From: an uncultured Schlesneria sp.
GTDB lineage: Bacteria; Planctomycetota; Planctomycetia; Planctomycetales; Planctomycetaceae
Reading direction: 5' to 3'
NCBI GenBank assembly: GCA_903899985.1
Contig: CAIULL010000113.1
Location: 119,229 to 183,228, forward strand
Length of the DNA: 64,000 nucleotides
In this document: piece after piece, positions 9,793 through 18,058 of the stretch
Layout of the letters: every line of letters begins with the position of its first letter
Numbering within the stretch: the stretch's first letter is position 1
Made by a program: the position numbers and the translations under genes
Notes under the pieces: generated by a model
Told to the model about the DNA's origin: nothing
Seen by the model: the letters and a program-made list of their open reading frames with translations, nothing else
The model's database searches: none

Positions 9793-11028
9793 TCACGCGG
9801 CCGGAGCTCCTTCGACTTTCAGGCATCCTTGAATCTGGCGAACAGCCTGTCGAAGGCGTTGACTGTTTTCGACGATCGCCAAACGGAGATAGCCTTCTCC
9901 TTCTTCGCCGAAACCACGGCCAGGGCTGACCGCGACGCCACCTTCCTGCAGCAGCTTCATCGAGAAGTCGATTGACCCCATTTCCGACCAGGGTTCAGGA
10001 ATTTTTGCCCAGACGAACATTCCCGCTCGAGGCTTTTCAACATCCCAGCCAATTCGCGTCAATCCGTCGACAAGTGCATCGCGGCGAATCTGGTACTCTT
10101 TTGCGATCGCTTCCACTGCTGGTTCGCAATTTCGAAGGGCGATAATTGCGGCAATCTGACTCGCCTGGAAAATACCGTAATCGTAGTATCCCTTGATTGT
10201 CGCCAGCGCCCGGACCATCTCACGATTGCCCGAACAAAAACCAATGCGCCAACCGGCCATGCTGAAGCCTTTGCTCATGGTGGTCAGTTCGACGCCGACA
10301 TCAATGGCCCCAGGCGACGCCAGAAAACTGGGGGCCTGATAGCCATCAAAGCAAATATCTGCATAGGCGAAATCGCTGATGACCAGGAATTTATATCGCT
10401 TGGCCAGAACCACAAGCTCGTCGAAAAATCGTTGCTCGATGCATGTTCCAGACGGATTGTGCGGAAAATTGGCGACCACCAGCTTCGGCTTGGGGTAAAG
10501 ATGTTCGCAAGTATAAGCGATATTCCGCAGGAATTCGGCCGGATCGCGTACGTCGAGAGCGATCACGTTGCCCGAAGCCAGCATCACGGAATAAGCGTGG
10601 ATCGGGAATGTCGGTGCTGGCACGATTGCCGTATCTCCCGGCCCCATGAGAGCCAGGCACATGTGGCTGAACGCCTCTTTCGAACCAAGACACGCGATCA
10701 CTTCGTCGTCACCGTTCAATTTGACGCCATATTTCCGATCGTAACGCTTGGCAACTTCCCGTCGCAGACTGGCAATCCCGTTGGCGACCGAATATCGATG
10801 ATTCTTGGCTTCCAGCAAAGCCTCTTGCATCTTGTCGGTGATTTGCGGATCAGGTGCGTCGGTCGGATTTCCCATCCCCAGGTCGATGACATCGACACCG
10901 GCGACACGTTGCTGATACTTCAACTTATTGATTTTGCCGAACAAATAAGGAGGCAATCGCTTTAAACGATCAGCGACCGAGATCGAAAATGGATTGTCGG
11001 TCAGCGGAATTTCAGATTCATTACGCAT
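9793..11028 (-). CDS. PLP-dependent class I/II aminotransferase (AlaC/LL-DAP aminotransferase-like)
   Basis: Fold-type I aminotransferase, 411 aa. Visible family marks are [15 protein letters not shown] near residue 50, [33 protein letters not shown], the aspartate of [13 protein letters not shown], and the PLP lysine in [16 protein letters not shown]. The sequence resembles glutamate-pyruvate aminotransferases of the AlaC group and the related LL-diaminopimelate aminotransferases. The gene begins a tight minus-strand unit with the E2-like and SDR genes. A role in alanine or lysine metabolism is possible but not shown by context. Confidence 0.88.
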   Translation of the reverse strand: MRNESEIPLTDNPFSISVADRLKRLPPYLFGKINKLKYQQRVAGVDVIDLGMGNPTDAPDPQITDKMQEALLEAKNHRYSVANGIASLRREVAKRYDRKYGVKLNGDDEVIACLGSKEAFSHMCLALMGPGDTAIVPAPTFPIHAYSVMLASGNVIALDVRDPAEFLRNIAYTCEHLYPKPKLVVANFPHNPSGTCIEQRFFDELVVLAKRYKFLVISDFAYADICFDGYQAPSFLASPGAIDVGVELTTMSKGFSMAGWRIGFCSGNREMVRALATIKGYYDYGIFQASQIAAIIALRNCEPAVEAIAKEYQIRRDALVDGLTRIGWDVEKPRAGMFVWAKIPEPWSEMGSIDFSMKLLQEGGVAVSPGRGFGEEGEGYLRLAIVENSQRLRQAVRQIQGCLKVEGAPAA

Positions 11029-11202
11029 GATTTAATACTCGTTCGGTAGAAATTGTCTCTGTCGTTTATCGATGGATGCGGATTAAGTCTTCCGAACCAA
11101 GGTCGCGGATTCTAACAGACACTCGAAAATGCCGGAAGTTCGGCTGGTGAGTGGTTGGAACGTTTTAGTGATAAGTCGTTTAGCACGAAAAGTTTTCGTT
11201 AT

Positions 11203-11673
11203 TCACGACTCATCTGCTCCTTCAATCGCGCGGCCGTTTGTCGAAGCGTGGTAGCGACGGATTTGCTCTTCCAGCACCCGACGTTCGAAGCGGAGTTTTG
11301 CTTTGGCAATTTCCGAATACGTGATTGTCGACAACCAGTCTCCCAATGCCATAAGCACCATCCAGAGCGTCAAAATCATGATGGCACCGACCCACACGAG
11401 AAACATCGCGGGTCGTTGTCCAAAAAACTTGTCCAACTGATCCCCGGTCGCGATCATGGCACCGACAAATGCCAGCATGAAACTGACCTGCATTCGTCGA
11501 CGAAACTGGCGGTTCGCATGCAGCTTCGCACCTTCGTCGCCATCAATGATCGCGTCTAATTCGCGGCGGGCGCGCCAGACAAAAAAGGCCATGACGACGG
11601 CAATGACGATCAGCACTGCGCCGAAAATCAGAGCAGGCAGCGTCGTTGCGTCGACTCGTAATGGGATTGGCAT
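11203..11673 (-). CDS. Hypothetical small membrane protein
   Basis: Protein of 156 aa that I do not recognise. It has three likely transmembrane helices: LPALIFGAVLIVIAVVMAFFVW near residues 12-33, a second at VSFMLAFVGAMIATG, and a third at FLVWVGAIMILTLWMVLMALGDW. A basic cytoplasmic loop lies between the first two (RRELDAIIDGDEGAKLHANRQFRRR), and a charged C-terminal tail contains a possible coiled coil (EIAKAKLRFERRVLEEQIRRY). It ends 175 nt before the aminotransferase start and follows bcp with 29 nt between, so it may be co-transcribed with bcp. Confidence 0.75.
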   Translation of the reverse strand: MPIPLRVDATTLPALIFGAVLIVIAVVMAFFVWRARRELDAIIDGDEGAKLHANRQFRRRMQVSFMLAFVGAMIATGDQLDKFFGQRPAMFLVWVGAIMILTLWMVLMALGDWLSTITYSEIAKAKLRFERRVLEEQIRRYHASTNGRAIEGADES

Positions 11674-11702
11674 GATCTGTGGATAGTAATCAACAGAACA
11701 GT

Positions 11703-12185
11703 TTACCCCAAGTCTTCCAGAGCCTTTACGACTTCGCGAATGTGTCCGTCAACTTTCACCTTCGGCCAGACTGCGGCAATCTTTCCTGTCTTGTCGATCA
11801 GGAACGTTGCCCGCTGAAGTCCCATCGACTTCTTGCCATACATATTCTTTTCGACCCAGACGCCGTACTTTTCAGCGACGGCGTGATCTTCATCAGAGAG
11901 CAGGGGAAACGGCAGCGTAAACTTTTCGGCGAACTTTTCGTGAGATTCGACGTTGTCGGTGCTGACTCCCAGAACGACGGTCTCAGCCGATTGAAATTCG
12001 CCGATCTCATCGCGGAATCCGCAGGCTTCTTTCGTGCAGCCGGGGGTGTCATCGCGAGGATAAAAGTAAAGCACGACGTTCTGCTTCCCTTTGAATTGGC
12101 TCAGTTTCGTGCGACCCTTGGGAAAGGTTGGCAGGTCGAACGCAGGAGCCTTGTCGCCGACGGCAGGGATTGTACTTTCAGTCAT
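11703..12185 (-). CDS. bcp: Thioredoxin-dependent thiol peroxidase (BCP/PrxQ peroxiredoxin)
   Basis: Cytosolic peroxiredoxin of the BCP/PrxQ group, 160 aa, which reduces hydrogen peroxide and organic hydroperoxides using thioredoxin. Landmarks: GDKAPAFDLPT near the start, VVLYFYPRDDTPGCTKEACGFRD with peroxidatic Cys50 and a putative resolving Cys55 (the CxxxxC spacing of atypical 2-Cys BCPs), and RATFLIDKTGKI. Length and motifs are standard. It is transcribed divergently from the HisA-like gene across a gap of about 147 bp. Confidence 0.95.
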   Translation of the reverse strand: MTESTIPAVGDKAPAFDLPTFPKGRTKLSQFKGKQNVVLYFYPRDDTPGCTKEACGFRDEIGEFQSAETVVLGVSTDNVESHEKFAEKFTLPFPLLSDEDHAVAEKYGVWVEKNMYGKKSMGLQRATFLIDKTGKIAAVWPKVKVDGHIREVVKALEDLG

Positions 12186-12332
12186 TTCGAGAATTCCTCG
12201 TTTTTAAGTTTGGCAGGTGGTGTTCAGACTTTAAGCGTCAAGCATCCAGGCGATTACTTGAATTGTTTACTGACTCATGATTATTCCGCGTGGCGTCGTT
12301 TTAGCCAGCCACTCGGGAAAAGGATTTATTCC

Positions 12333-13055
12333 GTGAAAGTTCTTCCGGTTCTGGATGTCTTAAATGGTCAAGTGGTCCGCGGCGTCGCCGGGCGTCGAGA
12401 AGAGTACCGGCCGATCGTCAGCCGGTTGACCGCCAGCAGTGAACCTCTGGCAGTCGCACGAGCCATCCGAGACTCATTCGGACTCGACCAGTTTTACATG
12501 GCCGATCTCGACGGAATTGTGCATCGTAAGCCGAATTTTGATCTGTATCGCGTGTTGAAGGCCGATGGATTTCGATTGCTGGTTGATGCTGGGGTTCGCC
12601 AGCCATCCGACGTCGTGAACATTCAGAGGGATACTGGTTTTCATGTCGTGGTGGGGTTAGAAACATGCCGTTCTCCAGAGAATCTTGCTGATATTGTAGC
12701 GAGCACGTCAAATGTGACCTTCAGCCTGGATCTCGTGCGCGGTGAGCCGCGTTTTTCGTTGGATGCCAGTGGCTGGAGCCCGGACTTGGAAAGCATCGTC
12801 CGCCAAATCGTTCAAGCGAATATCGCCTCGTTGATCGTCCTCGATTTATCGGATGTCGGCATGGGGACTGGCGGTTCGACCGATTCCCTTTGCCGATTCA
12901 TTCGCCACGAATTTCCGAACTTACAATTGATCGCCGGAGGTGGAGTCCGCAGCCGGGAAGACCTGAATCGCCTGAGCGAACTCGGTTTGGACGGCGTCCT
13001 GGTCGCTTCAGCCTTACATGACGGGCGACTCGTTCGTAGGGACCTTCTGTTTTGA
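12333..13055 (+). CDS. HisA/HisF-family TIM-barrel protein
   Basis: 240-aa (beta/alpha)8 barrel related to HisA (ProFAR isomerase) but closest in look to the uncharacterised HisA/HisF-related family of methanogens and H4MPT-using bacteria. Seen: VLPVLDVLNGQVVRGVAGRREEYRPI with the first-strand Asp, FYMADLDGI, FSLDL with the second-half Asp, and phosphate-loop motifs GGGVRS and VASALHDG. The track ORF (from 11679) is far too long at its N-terminus, which is antisense to bcp. I place the start at GTG 12333, with AAGGA about 9 nt upstream. There are no his genes nearby, which argues against a simple hisA. Confidence 0.82.
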   Translation: MKVLPVLDVLNGQVVRGVAGRREEYRPIVSRLTASSEPLAVARAIRDSFGLDQFYMADLDGIVHRKPNFDLYRVLKADGFRLLVDAGVRQPSDVVNIQRDTGFHVVVGLETCRSPENLADIVASTSNVTFSLDLVRGEPRFSLDASGWSPDLESIVRQIVQANIASLIVLDLSDVGMGTGGSTDSLCRFIRHEFPNLQLIAGGGVRSREDLNRLSELGLDGVLVASALHDGRLVRRDLLF

Positions 13056-13228
13056 AATCGAGATTCAAAGGCGTAAAAAACAATTCGGGTGCCGTTTGAT
13101 TCAACGCAATTGCACGGCGATTGTCCTTTGCTGGCAGATTCCCGTATCGTCATTTGCTGACGGTCGAACTGAAAAGTTCACTGACCTGATATTTCTTCAC
13201 TTCGAAATCAAAAATAAGGACTGACACG

Positions 13229-13711
13229 ATGATCGGAATCCGAATCACAGCGGTGGCTTTCGGGGTCTTCGCGATCGCCTGCCACTTCGGGCTTGCCGCA
13301 GATCCTCAGTCGGAAAAAAGAGTCACGTTGCTGGGAATGCTAAGTGAATGGCAATATCCCGATTCAACGTTTCAAGGTGCTGAATCCAGTGATGCAGGTG
13401 TCAGCGAGATCAGTTCAATCAAGAGCAAGGCCGTTCTTACGACGCCGGATTCAGCGGAAAAGGTCGTTGCCTTTTATCAGCGGAAGCTCAAAGTGGACTC
13501 GACGGGAAAAAATCTTGGTGAGAAAGAAGGAGAACGAATCACAACCAAACGGTCAGTTTCAATTCAAGACAACTCCGAAGGTCGACCGCTTAAGCTTTAC
13601 ATCATTACCATTAACGAATCGGGATCATCGACAACATTAGTCGTCAGTCGATCCGAGGGTGAAAGTTCCACCCATATCTGCTGGTCTAATTTTCGAAAAT
13701 TAGGGGAGTGA
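13229..13711 (+). CDS. Secreted hypothetical protein
   Basis: 160-aa protein with a clear signal peptide (MIGIRITAVAFGVFAIACHFGLAA then DPQ) and an AAGGA ribosome site 8 nt before the ATG. The mature part has a mid-region SAEKVVAFYQRKL that recalls the helix often found in small planctomycete and other bacterial secreted proteins that compute or bind through alternating strands. No catalytic motif is visible and I do not recognise the family. It is followed by a non-coding stretch ending in the hairpin at 13976-13998. Confidence 0.8.
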   Translation: MIGIRITAVAFGVFAIACHFGLAADPQSEKRVTLLGMLSEWQYPDSTFQGAESSDAGVSEISSIKSKAVLTTPDSAEKVVAFYQRKLKVDSTGKNLGEKEGERITTKRSVSIQDNSEGRPLKLYIITINESGSSTTLVVSRSEGESSTHICWSNFRKLGE

Positions 13712-14029
13712 GTCTTTGCCACAAACGATTTGCGGCAATCGGCATTAAAATGAATAACTGGCAGGCCCTTGACGTACGAATCATTAAAAAAGAATGTCGA
13801 CGATATTGACGTCGTGGAAAACGATCTAAAAAACAGAAGACAGTTCCACTGCAAGAAACTCCGTCGGTATCCCGGAAATATTTGTAATTCGTCTCACGAT
13901 CGAATTCTCCGGCGATCAGCATCGTCAACGTGGCCGAAACGGTTCTCGCTGGACCAACTCAAATAAGCTGATATTTGTGGGATTCTCAATCCCATTTTCA
14001 CGAGCGCCTTCCAAACGTTAAGAAAGCGT
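13712..14029. other. Non-coding or decayed stretch before the repeat island
   Basis: Stretch of about 320 bases. Short ORFs on both strands (13769..13966 plus, 13686..13928 minus) have no recognisable family and no good ribosome site. It contains the plus-strand hairpin at 13976-13998. Confidence 0.5.
13976..13998 (+). terminator. Intrinsic terminator-like hairpin
   Basis: TGGGATT-CTC-AATCCCA forms a perfect 7-bp stem with a 3-nt loop, followed by TTTTC. It lies about 265 nt past the stop of the secreted hypothetical gene and just before the repeat element. Confidence 0.55.
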
Positions 14030-14405
14030 TTCTATTTTTCTGTTGACTGGCGATAAGATATCTTGTAAAAACATGTCGTTACTTGTGTTGTAATGAAGGC
14101 GATGAATTCCTGGGTTGACAGGTAGGGCTCGCCGGGAAGCAAGAACGGGGGAGGGGCGTTGATAGTCAACGCACGATCCGGACTTGTGGCGTACCGTAAC
14201 GACTTTGAACTTTGACATTTTGGAAAACAAATTGAATCCGGTTCGCCCAGCGTCGACTTGAGACGCGGGGCGAACCGTGGCTGTTCGTTGTTTGACAGTC
14301 ACTAACGACTGCATTTTTCGTGCTTTCGTGGCCGTCGTCGTGAATTCGCTTTCCGCGAATTGCAAGATGAAGACTTATCACGAAAACTGGAAAGTTCGAA
14401 AACAC

Positions 14406-14455
14406 GAAGTCAATCGAAGTCAATCGAACTCAGGTGAACTCAGGTGAACTCGGGC
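14406..14455 (+). repeat. Tandem decamer array A1
   Basis: Five 10-bp units in perfect register: GAAGTCAATC twice, GAACTCAGGT twice, GAACTCGGGC once. It leads straight into the conserved core. The exact 10-bp spacing is close to one helical turn. Confidence 0.85.
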
Positions 14456-14698
14456 ACAACGGAAAAATTGACAAAAGCCTATAAATTACGAGGAATGGTC
14501 GAAGTCGCGCGAACTTTGACATCAAATTCTGTGACGGCTTGATGACAGCGAACATCAGAGAGAATTTTTGAACAGAAGAACACGAAGTTAGCGAAGTGAA
14601 GAAATTGACAACGAGATTCTTCGTCCTTCCGTGAGCCTCATTGATTTCGCGGTTAGAGAAATGAAAATGATAATTGATTACGAAACCGGTAATCGATC

Positions 14699-14758
14699 GA
14701 GGTCAATCGAACTCGGGTGAACTCAGGTGAACTCGGGTGAACTCGGGTGAACTCGGGC
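14699..14758 (+). repeat. Tandem decamer array A2
   Basis: Six 10-bp units, mostly GAACTCGGGT, ending GAACTCGGGC and followed by the same core as array A1. After the core, one extra decamer (GAAGTCGGGT) separates it from the A1 version. Confidence 0.85.
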
Positions 14759-15123
14759 ACAACGGAAAAATTGACAAAAGCCTATAAATTACGAGGAATG
14801 GTCGAAGTCGCGCGAAGTCGGGTGAACTTTGACATCAGATGTGATTTTTTTTGATAGGACGAACGGGACTTATGTGGCCTGTGAGTGAGTGGTGCTCAAC
14901 AGGCTTTTTGGCTGGCAACGGTTCGGCTTGTCGGGGAACTTGTTTCGCCCGCCTCATGCGGGAGTTCGCTTTGATCGTGTCTGACGTTCACTCGTCGAAA
15001 AGACTATACGCGTCCCGTCGAACGAATCAGAAACGACAAAGTTGGCCAAGTTGGTCAACTTCAAACTGGCCTGAAAGCCTACAAAACATGGAACTTGGCC
15101 AATCGCATCGATCTTGTCCAACG

Positions 15124-15882
15124 TCATTCGACGGGCATGGGAACGGGCGCTGTCGGTTCGTTTGCCGGAGTTGCGGACGCGTCAGGCTGTGGGACCGGGG
15201 CGGGTGTTTCTGGTGACTGCTGAGTCATAAACAATCCGATGCCCGCATCGGACTGCTTGAACTTGTAGCGACCGCTCGCCAGTGTGTATTTGGTGTTCTG
15301 GCCGTTACCGACGTTGAAATTGACGATCCAGATGCGGTCATTGGTGAATTTCTGCATCGATCCTGGTTTCATCGTGTAGGAAACGCCATTTAACGAGTAC
15401 TGGACATCGACCGTATTCGTCGGAGGGCTGAAAATGACGATTTCGCCATGGTCGTAAGTGGCTTGAGGGGGTGAGGCCGTCTCAGCGGGAGTTGTGGCGA
15501 CTGGCGAACTGCCGGGGTAGCTCCTGCCTGGTATCGTCCCGTCTATCGTGCGCGAAGACGCGTTCGGCTGACGATTTAAGAATGGGTATGGCTGTCGAAT
15601 AGTCGTCGACGCTGACGGAGAGTAATAAATCCCGCCGCTAATCCCTCGAGGGCCTGGGCTATATTCGTTGGCGTTGCTGTAGCCATACGAACGCCTGGTT
15701 CCATATGCGTTCGCGGGATATCCGGGCTCATATCCCCGGTAACCGCTGTACCCGCCATACAGCCCCCCGTAACCGGGTTCCCCTGGCCAGGTATAGTATT
15801 GTGCAACGGCGACACCGCTGTTCGTGAATGTCGCGTAACACGCGACCAACAAAACCCATTTTGTCACCGAGCGTTGAAACAT
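15124..15882 (-). CDS. Secreted Gly/Tyr-rich hypothetical protein
   Basis: About 252 aa from the internal ATG at 15882, chosen because MFQRSVTKWVLLVACYATFTNSGVAVAQ is then a normal signal peptide. The track start at 15948 would put 22 polar residues before it. The mature N-terminus is a low-complexity Gly/Tyr/Pro segment (GYGGLYGGYSGYRGYEPGY). The C-terminal half has a predicted small beta domain (IVIFSPPTNTVDVQYSLNGVSYTMKPG ... YKFKQSDAGIGLFM) and a Pro-rich tail. I do not recognise the function; a cell-envelope or surface role is a guess. Confidence 0.8.
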   Translation of the reverse strand: MFQRSVTKWVLLVACYATFTNSGVAVAQYYTWPGEPGYGGLYGGYSGYRGYEPGYPANAYGTRRSYGYSNANEYSPGPRGISGGIYYSPSASTTIRQPYPFLNRQPNASSRTIDGTIPGRSYPGSSPVATTPAETASPPQATYDHGEIVIFSPPTNTVDVQYSLNGVSYTMKPGSMQKFTNDRIWIVNFNVGNGQNTKYTLASGRYKFKQSDAGIGLFMTQQSPETPAPVPQPDASATPANEPTAPVPMPVE

Positions 15883-16119
15883 GATTGTGGTTCCACTGCA
15901 AATGCAACCGGTGTCCAGGATGTCAGCAATTTTTTGATTCTGGTTCATACCTGTTGCGAACGCAATTGAAATTATTGCAACCTCAAATAAATGGTTGCCT
16001 GCTGGATCGTCACCGGGAATGGAATCTCAAGAGGATTGTGTCTGAGTTGCTCGAATAACCGTCTCTTTTTTCAACGGCTGTCCTGATCATTCCGCTTTGG
16101 GAACATCAACAATTCTCCA

Positions 16120-17148
16120 TCAGGGAATTTCGCGGCCGACGACGACGATGTGCTGGCCCCGTGGGATTGGTGAGACCCAGGCTTGAGCGAGGACGACTCC
16201 GTCAACTCCTGCGACGACGGGCCACGGTTCCATATCGATGTGATCGAAGTCATGCAGGTAGCCGACCACGTCACCTGCCTTGACTCTTGTTCCGCATTCC
16301 AGCACCGCTTCGTAGTGGCCGTCGAATGGGGCGACCGTAAAACAGGCTCGATCGACCATTTCCAGTTTGCGCTGTGTTCCAGCTTTGTGGTGTCCGATGG
16401 GTTCGATGTGACCCTTTAACTGTCCGTTATGAATTGCTGCTGCCAGCACACCGTGTCGACCGTACCGAACCCCTTCGGGATTCACAGCACAGCCCCAGCC
16501 GAGTTCCGTACCGACCGTGATCTTGCCAAGTCGTTCGGCTTCGCTGGGCAAAAGTCCTGGCGTGACATTCTGGTAGACCATCAGACTGGGTGTGCCGAAC
16601 CAGCGAGCGGTCTCTTCGATCTTTTTGGCCAGGACAGGGTCTTCGACGGGATGGTAATTGGCACAGATTGAAAAACGAGCCACGTTTCCGCCGGAGTGCA
16701 AGTCGATCACGACGTGCACTCGAGGCCAGATGTATTGCCTGACGAACGCCGCGATCCGATGAGTGATTCCCGAAAGCGCGGGCTGCACGCCGGCCCCGTC
16801 GACGAAGGCCCGGTTCAGATTGACCCGATCATCAGGACTGCTCTCGCGAGTTCCCGCTCGGAACGCCGAGGGATTGAGCACGGGGATAAGAATGATTCGG
16901 CCCAATACGTCCTTCAAATCGATTTCACGAATCAGGTGTTTCAGGACCACGGGTCCTTCGTATTCGTTCCCGTGATTTGAGCCGAAGGAAACGAGGCCTT
17001 CATTCTCCCTGGCATTGGGGCCGACGAAGACGGTGAGCGGAATCAAGTGATCGCCCCAGATACTGTCATGTTCCAGGGCCAGCCAGTAGTCACGACGACC
17101 GGGTGAATCGAGATCAAGCTGGTTCGGACGGGCAACAACTCGAGTCAT
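16120..17148 (-). CDS. Succinylglutamate desuccinylase/aspartoacylase-family zinc hydrolase
   Basis: 342-aa M14-like zinc amidohydrolase. Zinc ligands are visible as His and Glu in GSNHGNEYEGPV and His in VHVVIDLHSGG. RVNLNRAF provides substrate-binding residues, as in aspartoacylase and AstE. The C-terminal beta domain includes FDGHYEAVLECGTRVKAGDVVGYLHD, a hammerhead-like barrel common in this family. The acyl-amino-acid substrate cannot be named. The gene ends the larB-nnrD operon with 25 nt between. Confidence 0.85.
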   Translation of the reverse strand: MTRVVARPNQLDLDSPGRRDYWLALEHDSIWGDHLIPLTVFVGPNARENEGLVSFGSNHGNEYEGPVVLKHLIREIDLKDVLGRIILIPVLNPSAFRAGTRESSPDDRVNLNRAFVDGAGVQPALSGITHRIAAFVRQYIWPRVHVVIDLHSGGNVARFSICANYHPVEDPVLAKKIEETARWFGTPSLMVYQNVTPGLLPSEAERLGKITVGTELGWGCAVNPEGVRYGRHGVLAAAIHNGQLKGHIEPIGHHKAGTQRKLEMVDRACFTVAPFDGHYEAVLECGTRVKAGDVVGYLHDFDHIDMEPWPVVAGVDGVVLAQAWVSPIPRGQHIVVVGREIP

Positions 17149-17173
17149 ATCAGATGCTTTCTAGCTAACATGG

Positions 17174-18058
17174 TTATTGTCCCAGTTCGCACCAGGCGCG
17201 ACCGAGGTAGTGCAAAAGGTCTGACGCGATCATCCCTGGTTTGGAGAGTTCTTCGGCGGCGAGGTCACCTGCCAGGCCGTGCAAATAGACACCGAGATGC
17301 GCCGCGTCGAACGGGGTCATCCTTTGTGCCAGCAAGGCGACAAGAACTCCGGTCAAGACATCACCGGTTCCGCCGGTGGCCATGCCGCTGTTGCCGGTCG
17401 AGTTGATGGCGACTCGGGTTCCGTCCGTAATGATGGTGTTTTTTCCTTTGAGCACGACGATGACATTGTGTTTCTTCGCGAATTCTGCGGCGTGCTGCTG
17501 ACGATTCTGTTGAATCGCTTCAATGTCTAAACCCGTCAAACGAGCAAATTCGCCGACGTGCGGTGTCAGAATTCGAGCGGGAGCGTCAGGGGATCGCTTG
17601 AGGAAATAAGGGCGTTTGGCCAGTTGATTCAAGGCATCGGCATCGAAAACGCTTGGGTGGGGAATCGTGTTGTAGAGGTTGGTGACAAGATCGAGCAAGC
17701 CGGTCGACTGACCCAGGCCAGGTCCCACGGCCACGGATGATTGCCGTTCGATCACTTGTTTCAACGGCACCGCAGCCGCATTTGTCAGTCGGCCATGTTC
17801 GTCGTCGGGCAAACCAAGCGTGAGATAAGACGGCTCGTACGAGGCCACGATCTCAAGGATTCCATCGGGGACGGCAACTGAGACCAGGCCCGCGCCACCT
17901 CGCAGCGCCGAGGTTCCAGAAAGACATGCAGCGCCGCTCATTCCCCGGCTGCCTGCGATGATCAGTGCACGACCACAATCGCCCTTGTGAGCGTCATCCT
18001 TTCGAACCGGAGCGGATGGAACAGTGTTCACAAGTTGTAACGAAAGTGAATCAGACAT
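17174..18058 (-). CDS. nnrD: ADP-dependent NAD(P)H-hydrate dehydratase
   Basis: Repair enzyme that converts S-NAD(P)HX back to NAD(P)H with ADP as phosphoryl donor, 294 aa, the C-terminal (YjeF_C) half only. Motifs: GDCGRALIIAGSRGMSGAACLSG, VAVGPGLGQS, FDADAL, ILTPHVGEFARL and GTGDVLTGVLVAL with the catalytic Asp. The usual N-terminal epimerase domain (NnrE) is not fused and not seen nearby. The start overlaps the end of larB by 8 nt, so the two are translationally coupled. Confidence 0.93.
   Translation of the reverse strand: MSDSLSLQLVNTVPSAPVRKDDAHKGDCGRALIIAGSRGMSGAACLSGTSALRGGAGLVSVAVPDGILEIVASYEPSYLTLGLPDDEHGRLTNAAAVPLKQVIERQSSVAVGPGLGQSTGLLDLVTNLYNTIPHPSVFDADALNQLAKRPYFLKRSPDAPARILTPHVGEFARLTGLDIEAIQQNRQQHAAEFAKKHNVIVVLKGKNTIITDGTRVAINSTGNSGMATGGTGDVLTGVLVALLAQRMTPFDAAHLGVYLHGLAGDLAAEELSKPGMIASDLLHYLGRAWCELGQ

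Larger units (their letters stand above)
14030..15035 (+). repeat. Dispersed repeat element, copy A (with internal duplication)
   Basis: About 1 kb that aligns over most of its length to the reverse complement of 44655-45445. Shared blocks in order: a left part (including GAATCCGGTTCGCCC and AGTCGACTTGA), an array of 10-bp units, a core (GACAAAAGCCTATAAATTAC in this copy), then a right part ending at a short GC-rich inverted repeat (CCGCCTCATGCGGG) and GAATCAGAAACGAC. In this copy the decamer-plus-core block occurs twice (from 14406 and from 14699), nearly identical. Indels break any reading frame between copies, so I treat it as non-coding or decayed. No transposase is visible. Confidence 0.8.

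Noticed and set aside
11679-12332. N-terminal half of the 458-aa plus ORF
   Set aside because: Antisense to bcp; homology of the HisA-like protein begins at GTG 12333.
13686-13966. Short ORFs on both strands between the secreted hypothetical gene and the repeat
   Set aside because: No ribosome site, no family; could be relics but nothing supports a call.
14018-14365. 115-aa minus ORF in repeat copy A and 107-aa plus ORF 45122..45445 in copy B as genes
   Set aside because: Frames are broken by indels when the two copies are compared; no ribosome site or known family.
14851-15216. 121-aa plus ORF at the right end of repeat copy A
   Set aside because: Runs antisense into the secreted-protein gene and does not keep frame against copy B.
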